DNA from: Methanomassiliicoccaceae archaeon
Lineage (GTDB): Archaea; Thermoplasmatota; Thermoplasmata; Methanomassiliicoccales; Methanomethylophilaceae
DNA length: 64,000 nt
Reading direction: 5' to 3'
Assembly: GCA_016281925.1 (NCBI GenBank)
Contig: JAEEJP010000010.1
Coordinates: 29,050 to 93,049 of the forward strand
The notes beneath the pieces were generated by a model that was given only the letters and a program-made list of their open reading frames with translations, had not been told where the DNA came from and searched no databases. The position numbers and the translations under genes are program-made. Positions 48,054 through 56,511 of this stretch are shown one piece after another (position 1 is the first letter of the stretch; the number at the start of each line of letters is the position of its first letter).

Positions 48054-49394
48054 ATGGAATCATCAGGCAAGTTCGTCGTCATTGCCGTCTGCATCGCATC
48101 TTTCCTCTCCAGCTGCTGGGTCATGGCAGTTTATGTCGCCCCGCTGGGCGGATGGATGACCGCGGTGCCTGCGGCGGCAGGGCAGATCATAGCCCTGTAC
48201 ATATTGAAAATCCTTCTGGATACCATAAAATTCGATGCCTTCCGCCTCACGTTCGCGGCATTCGATCGCCGCGCATATCTGTTTCTCACCTTAGGGATCG
48301 TCCAGATTTTCATAGAAACCGTCTCCAGCTTCGCGAAAAAGATGGAGGAATGGCAGTTCTACGGAGCCGCGATCGAGCTTCTGCTTCTGCTGCCGTTTCT
48401 CCTGTCGATGGCCGGCCTCGCTCTGATCATGGCCTTCTCCGTAGCATATCTGCTTGCCGCGATGCTGATTTACCTGATGCTGCTGGCTCTTGCCTATCTG
48501 GCAGACACTGCCAGGTATGAGATACGCACCGGGCGCTGCGTATGCCCGAATTGCCTCGCCATATTCAGGCGCCCCATCTATCTGTGCTACTGCGGCCAGG
48601 AATACCCCTCCGGCTCCACCGCCAGCCTGCGCCCTTCCATCCACGGACTGAAGAGGATGAATTGCGGGCATTGCATCTATTCTGTTCCGGTGGACAGAAA
48701 CAGACGCTTCTTGGATGCGATCTGTCCCGAATGCCGCTCCGCGATATCTACCTAGGAAGGGCGCCCCTCCTTAATCACTCTGGCCGGGGCTTCAGGCTCC
48801 GGAAAGACTGCCTTCGCCTTCTCTGCCATGGAAGCCCTGGAAAACAGCGGGAAGACGTGCTACCCTTACGGAAACGCATACAGCCCCGGCACGCCCGAAG
48901 AAAACAGCCGCCCTTATGTCATCAGCGCCGAAATCCGCAGATACGAATTCCATTACCTGGTCATTTTCGACGTGAACGGATCGTATTTCACCGGCAGGGC
49001 CGGCATAGACCGGCAGCCCCAGTACGGCCGGGAGGACGTTATCATCATCACTGTGAACCCTTGCGCGCCGGACGCCGCCATGAAAGATGAGATGGCGATG
49101 AACGGGTTCTGGCAGAAATACCACGCCGTGACGCAGACATCCCTGTCCGAAGACATACGCGTGCCGCTCCATCTGGTGGTAACCCACGGGGACATATTAG
49201 GAAACCGCCCGGACATCAGAGGATATCTCATATCGGAAGGATACGGCCGGATGATATCCTCTCTGGAAAGCAATTTCCGCAGCGTGACCTATCATATGTG
49301 CGACGCCAGAGACCATAGGGAAGCGGCGGCCGTGCTCTCCGAAGCTCTGCGCAGGAAAGACAGAAGCCTAGCGCTCGCGTTCCGGAAAGTCTGA
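48054..49394 (+). CDS. Membrane-anchored double Zn-ribbon + P-loop GTPase-like protein, copy A, with in-frame TAG at 48753-48755
   Basis: TM helices; CVCPNCLAIF..CYCGQEYP...CGHC...CPEC; after TAG the frame continues EGRPSLITLAGASGSGKTAFAFSAMEALENSG into ORF 48828..49394; full-length paralog at 49528..50862. Confidence 0.75.
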
Positions 49395-49527
49395 GGGCCG
49401 CGGACAAACAGGGCCTCCGTCTCTGATATATTATAACTGATGAAGGCATTACGGAAAACGAGGTTTGTTGCTCCATAAACATATAAAGCAGCATACCGCC
49501 GACAAATGCCGTATCGGAGCTGGTCGA

Positions 49528-50862
49528 TTGGAATCGCTCAACAAAAGTGTGATAATACTGGGGCATCTGCTGTCGCTGATCATCAGCGAATTCCTGCTGT
49601 ATTACTGGGGCATCGCCGATAATGACGACGTCTTCATCACCGTCCCGGTGGGCATCAGCATGATCGGCCTCGCGATCGTCATCGGCATGTCGATGTACCA
49701 CATAGATTACAGCGAATTCCACAACACGTTCGCCGTGTTCGACTATCATACGCTGGTCAGCATAATCAAGAAGAGTGCCGAAGGATTCGCGTCGCTGATC
49801 GGCATAGCGGTCGCCTTCGGGATCTACGGGATCATCATCATGCTGTTCCCCCTAATATTGGCCCTCATCGGATTCGCCATCGCCATGGTTGTTTACGTGA
49901 TCTATTACGTCGCGGTCATGCTGATCTTTCTCGCCGTGCTTGCCATCAGCAGGATAAGGGAGAGAGCCGGTTACGCCAAGGACACCCGCCGCTGCGTATG
50001 CCCGGCATGCGGCGCGATATTCGAACGTCCGATCTATGTATGCAGCTGCGGCCAGCGCTATCCGACGGCAAGCGGCCTGGATCTCCGCCCTTCTATCCAT
50101 GGGCTTTACCACACCCATTGCGAAGGATGCGACATGAAGCTGCCTGTGACGGACCGCCAAAAAGACAGGCGCATCCTCGATGCCCTGTGCCCCGAATGCA
50201 ACGGCACGATCAACGCCAAAGAGGCACGCCCTTACCTGCTGACCTTTGCCGGGCCTTCCGGATCGGGGAAGACTTCGCTCGCCTTCTCGGCGATGGATGC
50301 GATAGCGAAAAACAGCGGCCACGCTTATCCGTACGGCTCCTCCTACAGCATGGCCACCCCGAACAGGTACAGCCCGCCTTACGTCATAAGCATGGACGTA
50401 TCCAGAAGGACGGACCGCCATCTCGTGATGTTCGACATCAGCGGGACCTACTTCAACAGCGACGTGGACGACATGGGCCAGCAGCCCCAGTACGGCCAGG
50501 AGGACGCCATATTCATTGCGGTGGACGCCAGCGCTCCGGACGCCGCCGTCAGAGCCGAGCTTGCGGTCAACGAATTCTGGCAGAAATACCATTACGTCTC
50601 CCAGACCTCGCTGTCCGATTCGATACGCGTGCCCCTCCATCTGGTGGTCACCCACAAGGACGCCATCGGGGATCCGGGCGACGTCAGAGGATATCTGATC
50701 TCCAGCGGCTTCAGCCAGCTGATATCCCTGCTGGAGAACAGCTTCTCCTCCGTCTCCTACCATATCTGCGACGCCAGGGACGCGAAGCAGGTCGCGAAAG
50801 TGTTCTTCGACGCGTTCACCAGGCTGGACTCTGACGTGGCGAACGTCTTCCATAAGGCATGA
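49528..50862 (+). CDS. Membrane-anchored double Zn-ribbon + P-loop GTPase-like protein, copy B, intact
   Basis: TM helices; CVCPACGAIF..CSCGQRYP...CEGC...CPEC; AGPSGSGKTSLAFSAM Walker A; VMFDISGTYF; LVVTHKD. Probable TTG start aligned to copy A. Confidence 0.8.
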   Translation: MESLNKSVIILGHLLSLIISEFLLYYWGIADNDDVFITVPVGISMIGLAIVIGMSMYHIDYSEFHNTFAVFDYHTLVSIIKKSAEGFASLIGIAVAFGIYGIIIMLFPLILALIGFAIAMVVYVIYYVAVMLIFLAVLAISRIRERAGYAKDTRRCVCPACGAIFERPIYVCSCGQRYPTASGLDLRPSIHGLYHTHCEGCDMKLPVTDRQKDRRILDALCPECNGTINAKEARPYLLTFAGPSGSGKTSLAFSAMDAIAKNSGHAYPYGSSYSMATPNRYSPPYVISMDVSRRTDRHLVMFDISGTYFNSDVDDMGQQPQYGQEDAIFIAVDASAPDAAVRAELAVNEFWQKYHYVSQTSLSDSIRVPLHLVVTHKDAIGDPGDVRGYLISSGFSQLISLLENSFSSVSYHICDARDAKQVAKVFFDAFTRLDSDVANVFHKA

Positions 50863-50931
50863 GGCAGGCTGCGCGCGGGCAGAGATGCATAAGGATTTGA
50901 CTTCAAAACGCATTATGAACGACAGGATGCC

Positions 50932-52026
50932 GTGGTCCAATTGATCTGCTTTCATTGTTTCCAGGAGATTGACAAAGAGCTGTACATCTGCAACAACATG
51001 AGATGCGCCAGCTGCAACAGCGAGGTTGTCCCCAACATCAGCGGGGGCAAAAGGGTATGCCCCACATGCGGGAAGAAAGTGGGATTCCGCATATGCCCCA
51101 ACTGCAAATGCCAGATCCCCTTCGACCAGGAGAACCAGAAGAACATATTCTATGCGATAGCCGGGGTCAGAGGATGCGGGAAAACCCACTACATGACCGT
51201 CCTGATCGACAGGATGAAGGAGCTGTCCAACGAGTTCGAATGGAACATACAGGGGATAGGCGACACGGAAGAGATCTACAGGAACAACTACTACAATCCC
51301 CTGTTCAAGAACCACACCACCCTGGAAGGGACGGATCCCCTGAGCATCAGAAAAGATTACGACGTCCTCTCCTACAGGCTGAAGCTGAAGAGCGGCAAGA
51401 CGATCTATCTCCATTTCATAGACACGGCCGGGGAGGATGTGCGCGACATCAGAGGGACCTCCGCCATAGGGAACTATCTGTCCTACGCCCAGGGCCTGAT
51501 ATACATCATCGACCCGACTATATGCAACGGCGTCTCCGATATCGTGGGGAGCGGCCACGGGGCGGACACCGACGCCGATTACATCTCCACTTTCAACAGC
51601 ATCTGCCAGACCATCCGCAGCTTCAACAGGATCGGCGACAGGAAGAAGATCCCCATACCTCTGGCGATAGTCATGGCCAAAGTGGACGTCCTTCTCCGCG
51701 AGCCCAGGAACCAGGAGGAGATGAGCGCCCTGCTGGGGCCGGAATCCGCCATCAACAAGCCCAGGGTCAAAGGGAAATTCGACGAGGAGAACAGCTACGC
51801 CATCGACCAGGAGATACGCGGGTACGTCGGGAAATATTCGAGCGGCCAGCTGAACAGGGCGGCGGAACTGGAATTCAGGACTTCCCGCTTCTTCGGGGTG
51901 TCGGCCCTGGGGAAGGACCCGGAAGGGAAGAAGATCGACGAGATCAAGCCGATAAGGGTGGAAGACCCCATCCTGTGGCTGATCTACGGGAAGAGCACAA
52001 AGCCCGACCTGTTCCATCTCTGGTGA
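50932..52026 (+). CDS. Zn-ribbon + TRAFAC-type GTPase domain protein (double-GTPase-like)
   Basis: N-terminal CFHC..C..C, CPTCGKKVGFRICPNCKC; GVRGCGKTHYMTV Walker A; HFIDTAGEDVRDIRG; AIVMAKVDVL. Confidence 0.82.
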   Translation: MVQLICFHCFQEIDKELYICNNMRCASCNSEVVPNISGGKRVCPTCGKKVGFRICPNCKCQIPFDQENQKNIFYAIAGVRGCGKTHYMTVLIDRMKELSNEFEWNIQGIGDTEEIYRNNYYNPLFKNHTTLEGTDPLSIRKDYDVLSYRLKLKSGKTIYLHFIDTAGEDVRDIRGTSAIGNYLSYAQGLIYIIDPTICNGVSDIVGSGHGADTDADYISTFNSICQTIRSFNRIGDRKKIPIPLAIVMAKVDVLLREPRNQEEMSALLGPESAINKPRVKGKFDEENSYAIDQEIRGYVGKYSSGQLNRAAELEFRTSRFFGVSALGKDPEGKKIDEIKPIRVEDPILWLIYGKSTKPDLFHLW

Positions 52027-52030
52027 TGGC

Positions 52031-54433
52031 ATGCCCGAGCAGATCATTTACACGATAAACCGCGCGGTTCCGGGGCATCTCCAGTCGGGATACGGGATAT
52101 ACTCCGAATCCGACGGCATCTCCGAGGGCGACCGCGCCGATGTCCTCGCCAGGTTCTCGTCGTTCAAGCCGCCGATGCCCATCAGCGGCCCGGACGATCC
52201 CAACCTTGAGCTCATACCCAAGGCCCTGGCCTTCGGCACCCTCAGATCGGGGAAGATGTGCATCGCTCAGAAGACCTTCACGGGATACATCTACGGCATG
52301 CCCAGCAGGTACAACAACTACGTGTCGCACTCGTTCATATGCGACAGTCTGGAAGGATATCCCATAGAGTATCTGCAGTCCCCCTCCTTCTGCGGAGGGA
52401 TCGACTTCGACGGCATGGACGTGACGTCCGCACCGCCCAGGCTGGGGCGCTCCCCGCCGGAGCTGGAGGAAGGGCGCGCCATCAGCCTAGAGACCGCCAA
52501 AGAATTCGCGGAATCCAAGGACGGCAGGTTCCTCAGGCTTCTCACATACAGAATCCTGGACGCGTGCGACAGGAAGGACAGAGTGCTCCTCTGCGCGGAT
52601 TGGAAGGAGATCCCGCTCTGGATAGCCGCGGCCACCATGCTTTTCCCGAAGAGCATAGCGGACAGGATAACATTCGTCACCTACATACACCCTGACAACG
52701 CCTCCGCATGCGAGGAAACCGTGATGGGCCTCTATGACAGGCGCAGAGGCCAGATCCGCGAAGGCATCATGACCGCCGAAGACGAAAGCTGCGATCCTTC
52801 CGAAACCTTCGACGGCCCGTTCAACGATTACATCGGCGGGGCTTACGGAGGGCTGAGGGAGGGATTCTTCGGATTCCTGGGGAAAGCGAAAGCGGAGACC
52901 CCCGGAAAGGAGATCATAGACCTGTACGACCTCTACTGCATAGCCGAGAAAGGCATGAAGCTGTCCGGGGACAGCCTAGACCGCGCCTGGGAAGCCCTGA
53001 AGAAATACGGCGCCAACCTTCCGGCCGGATGCGCGGCGGCGGCCGTCGAATGCAGGATCGGAGTGCTGGACGACGCTGACGTCGACTACATCCAGAACGA
53101 TCTCTGCAGCTCGCTGGACGACGCGGAATGCGTGAGAAAGATCAGGATAGCGGTGGCGAAAAGCCGTCTCCAAGGCATGGACAGCCTCGGATCAGCAGAA
53201 ACAATGGAATTCTACAGGAAGAACAAGGGATCGATAGCCGACATGGCGGCATACGGGCTCGGAAGCCATTTCGCTTCGGCCCCCGGCGCCTATCTGGCCG
53301 CCAGATACTGGTCCGACAGCCGCGCCGCGGACGCCTACGAAGCGGCCTCGGAAGCCCTCGGACAGGCGGGCCAGGACGCGGCGGAATTCATCCTCGCCGA
53401 CCGCCCCCTTGCGGAAGCCGTGCTGGGGCAGGGCAGCCCTGCCGGGACGGACCTGAAGCATTCGATCCTCGCCGGGATCCTGTCTTCCAGGACCGGCCTG
53501 GCGGAGGCAGGGCGGCTGGCTGAGACGGTCGGCTACGACCCGGATATGCTGGAGGCTCTGGACGGCGCCATGGCGGAAGGCCCGTACGCCGGAGCATATC
53601 TGAGGGAAAGATGCGGGAGCCTCCTGAAAGAGGGGAAGACCGGGGAAGCCGAGGCAATGTATTCCGCACATTGCGGATCCGCCGGCGCGGACGATCTGAT
53701 GGCGGCATTGGATTTCCTGGGAGCTGACGGGAGACCGATGGAAAAAGCCTGCCTGCCCGCCATAGCGAAGAGATTCGAGAGCATGCCCGCGGACTTCCAA
53801 TCCGATAAAAGGCTTCAGATAGCCCAGAGGCTGACGGATATGGGGGCGGCGCCCGCCGGCAAATGCCCCCGCACCGCCCTCTACCTCGCCGCGAACAGCC
53901 TGCGCCGCGGATCCCCTGCGGAACTGAACGGATACGACGGTCTGAGCCCGGATGAGAAGAGGACATTCTGCCGCAGGGTGTTCCTCGGAGGCTTCAGAAT
54001 AGACGAGGAATGGTTCGAATCCAGGCTCGCCCCGTTCGCCGGCCATGAGAGCGCCGAGCTGTACGAGACCGCGGCCAGTGTCATCCTGCCTACCGTCCGC
54101 GACTCAGCCGACGTCCTTGCGGCATACATAGTGGCGGTGAGGAAAGCCGGGATCGCCGTCTCCGACCTCACATTCAAAAACATGACCTGGCGCGGAAAAC
54201 CGTCGAAGCTCGAGAGAAGCGTCGATAAGGCCGGGGGGAACGAAGGGGACCTGGAGACGTATTACGAACACTCCGAAAGGCCGCCGGAAGATAAGAAAGG
54301 CGGATTCTTCGGCGGAAACGGCGGGAAAGACACCGGGCCGCGGGAGCCCGATGACAGAAAAGCCGACGGCAGAAATGGCGGAGAAGGGAGCGGAAGCCTG
54401 TTCAAGGGCCTGAAAGGCCTCTTCAAAAAATGA
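52031..54433 (+). CDS. GTPase-associated protein 1 (GAP1)-like large protein
   Basis: N-terminal EQIIYTINRAVPGHLQSGYGIYSESDGI...RYNNYVSHSFI...; directly follows the GTPase genes; long helical remainder. Confidence 0.65.
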   Translation: MPEQIIYTINRAVPGHLQSGYGIYSESDGISEGDRADVLARFSSFKPPMPISGPDDPNLELIPKALAFGTLRSGKMCIAQKTFTGYIYGMPSRYNNYVSHSFICDSLEGYPIEYLQSPSFCGGIDFDGMDVTSAPPRLGRSPPELEEGRAISLETAKEFAESKDGRFLRLLTYRILDACDRKDRVLLCADWKEIPLWIAAATMLFPKSIADRITFVTYIHPDNASACEETVMGLYDRRRGQIREGIMTAEDESCDPSETFDGPFNDYIGGAYGGLREGFFGFLGKAKAETPGKEIIDLYDLYCIAEKGMKLSGDSLDRAWEALKKYGANLPAGCAAAAVECRIGVLDDADVDYIQNDLCSSLDDAECVRKIRIAVAKSRLQGMDSLGSAETMEFYRKNKGSIADMAAYGLGSHFASAPGAYLAARYWSDSRAADAYEAASEALGQAGQDAAEFILADRPLAEAVLGQGSPAGTDLKHSILAGILSSRTGLAEAGRLAETVGYDPDMLEALDGAMAEGPYAGAYLRERCGSLLKEGKTGEAEAMYSAHCGSAGADDLMAALDFLGADGRPMEKACLPAIAKRFESMPADFQSDKRLQIAQRLTDMGAAPAGKCPRTALYLAANSLRRGSPAELNGYDGLSPDEKRTFCRRVFLGGFRIDEEWFESRLAPFAGHESAELYETAASVILPTVRDSADVLAAYIVAVRKAGIAVSDLTFKNMTWRGKPSKLERSVDKAGGNEGDLETYYEHSERPPEDKKGGFFGGNGGKDTGPREPDDRKADGRNGGEGSGSLFKGLKGLFKK

Positions 54434-54445
54434 CGGTGAACGGAT

Positions 54446-56488
54446 ATGGCCGGGATAAGAGTTGGGATAGATTTGGGGACCACGTACTCCGCGATCGCTT
54501 ACGTGGACGACAGCGGCTCGCCGAAGATGATCGAGACCGACTGGGGCGAGGACACCACCCCTTCGGTGGTCGCAGTCACTGACGGCGGATTCATAGTCGG
54601 CCACGAGGCCAAGGACCTCCAGGCCAGCGGGTCGGAGAGCGCGTTCTCGGCGTTCAAAAGGTTCATGGGCGGCAGCCACCGCTACTACGCCGGCGACAGG
54701 GAATTCAGCCCCGAGCAGCTGTCCAGCATACTGCTGAAGCACATGAGGGAGGTCGCCGAGAGGATCTCCGGGAAAGAGATAGAGAGCGCGGTCATCACCT
54801 GCCCCGCGTATTTCAACGAATTCCAGAGGAAAGCGACCAAGAAAGCCGGGGAAGATGCCGGCCTCAAGGTTCTGGACCTGGTCAACGAGCCCACCGCGGC
54901 CTCCGTCTATTACGGGTTCAAGAAAGGGGCCAACGGCACCATAATGACTTTCGACCTGGGCGGAGGGACGTTCGACATCACCATATTGGACATCGAGGAC
55001 GGGAACATCGCGGTCAGGGCGACCAAAGGCGATTCCGCCCTGGGAGGGAAGGACTGGGACGCCGAGCTCTGCGGGATAGTCCTGTCCAAGTTCCAGGAAG
55101 AGACCGGGGAAAGCTTCGGGAACGACAGGGAGTTCATGTGCAGGATGATCGTCGACTCGGAGAAGATGAAAAGGGAGCTGTCTTCGAGGAACGACGCCAA
55201 GATGAGGATAAGCTACAACGGCTGCTCCGCCACGGTCGCGGTCACCAGGGACGAGTTCGAGGAGGCCACGTCATATCTCGTGGACAAGACCATGAGCATC
55301 TGCAGGGATCTGCTCTCGGAGATGGGGATGTCCTGGAAGGACATAGACCATGTCCTGCTGGTCGGCGGCTCCACCCGCATGCCTGCGATACGCTCGGCCA
55401 TCAGGGAAGAGAGCAGAACCGACGTCATAATCCACGAGGACACCGATCTGGCGGTGGCGAAGGGCGCCGCGCTCCTGGCCAACGCCCAGGAAGGAAGGAT
55501 CAGGATACGCAGAAAAGACCAGGGCATGGGGATCAAGACCGTCAGCATGAGCTTCAAGGACGTCACCCCCTTCGGCCTGGGGACATTGGTCACCGACCCC
55601 GGTTTCACGAGATACATCAACAGGATAATGATAGCCCGCAACTCCCCGATCCCGGCCAAAGGCCGCCGCACGGTAAAGATACAGCCCGGGAACTACACCG
55701 AGAAGCTCGACATCTACACCATACAGGGAGACAGCGAGAACCCTCTGGATCTGGGGAACAAAGTGCTGAACCTCGCCGTAGCCAAAGACATAGAGAACGA
55801 CGGAGGCGGCGTGGACATCGACATAGACTTCGAATACGACCGCAGCGGCATGGTCAAAGTCACCGCATTCCAGGGGGACCGCGCCCTCAGGATGGAGACC
55901 GGCACCGTCCCGGAGAACTGCGCCTGGATGGGGAAGCCTCCGGTGGCCGAGAAAATCGCCGGCGGCAGGAAGTTCATCATACTGACAGTGGACCTCTCCG
56001 GGAGCATGAGCGGCAGCCCCCTGAAGGAAGCCATACGCGAGATGTGCAGATTCGCCAAGATGATCAAGGACGCCGAATTCGCCCTGGTCGCCTTCGCCGA
56101 TTCCTCCAAAGAGGTGTCTGGCTTCACATCCCCCTCCAATATACTCTCCAAGATAGAATCGCTGAACAGCGTGAACGTCGGCGGAGGGACCAGCTGCAAC
56201 CCCCTCAACAAACAGGTGTACACCCTGGCCAATGAAGCCTCCGGGAAGGGGAAGGTGTTCGTGGTTACCCTGACGGACGGCCAATGGTACGGCGACGACA
56301 CCGTGGAGAGCAGCGTGAAGAGCCTGAAAGACCTGAAGGTCGAATGCATAGGGATCGGATTCGGGGACGTGGACAGATCTTTCATACGCAAGATCTCGTC
56401 GTCAGACAAATCCGCTCTCCAGACCAGATCCGGCGGCCTGGGAAAGACCCTGTCGTCGATAGCTTCCGATATCGGCGGAAGCAAATGA
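54446..56488 (+). CDS. Hsp70/DnaK-like ATPase + substrate-binding beta domain fused to a C-terminal vWA domain
   Basis: VGIDLGTTYSAIAYVDD, VITCPAYFNEFQRKATKKAGEDAGL, VLLVGGSTRMPAI; C-terminal FIILTVDLSGSMSGSPLKEA (MIDAS DxSxS), GGGTSCNPLNKQV, VVTLTDGQWYGDDT. Confidence 0.9.
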   Translation: MAGIRVGIDLGTTYSAIAYVDDSGSPKMIETDWGEDTTPSVVAVTDGGFIVGHEAKDLQASGSESAFSAFKRFMGGSHRYYAGDREFSPEQLSSILLKHMREVAERISGKEIESAVITCPAYFNEFQRKATKKAGEDAGLKVLDLVNEPTAASVYYGFKKGANGTIMTFDLGGGTFDITILDIEDGNIAVRATKGDSALGGKDWDAELCGIVLSKFQEETGESFGNDREFMCRMIVDSEKMKRELSSRNDAKMRISYNGCSATVAVTRDEFEEATSYLVDKTMSICRDLLSEMGMSWKDIDHVLLVGGSTRMPAIRSAIREESRTDVIIHEDTDLAVAKGAALLANAQEGRIRIRRKDQGMGIKTVSMSFKDVTPFGLGTLVTDPGFTRYINRIMIARNSPIPAKGRRTVKIQPGNYTEKLDIYTIQGDSENPLDLGNKVLNLAVAKDIENDGGGVDIDIDFEYDRSGMVKVTAFQGDRALRMETGTVPENCAWMGKPPVAEKIAGGRKFIILTVDLSGSMSGSPLKEAIREMCRFAKMIKDAEFALVAFADSSKEVSGFTSPSNILSKIESLNSVNVGGGTSCNPLNKQVYTLANEASGKGKVFVVTLTDGQWYGDDTVESSVKSLKDLKVECIGIGFGDVDRSFIRKISSSDKSALQTRSGGLGKTLSSIASDIGGSK

Positions 56489-56511
56489 AAAACCGGCGAA
56501 GAGGACATGCG

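Noticed and set aside
49852-52047. 731-aa minus-strand ORF opposite the GTPase genes
   Set aside because: No recognisable motifs; antisense of strong Zn-ribbon/GTPase genes. Similar antisense ORFs (e.g. 61816..62955, 62913..63941, 26664..27824, 20667..21800) rejected for the same reason.
54010-54024. tRNA T-loop-like GGTTCGAATCC
   Set aside because: Lies inside the well-supported GAP1-like CDS with no acceptor or anticodon stem around it. I saw no convincing tRNA or rRNA gene in the window.
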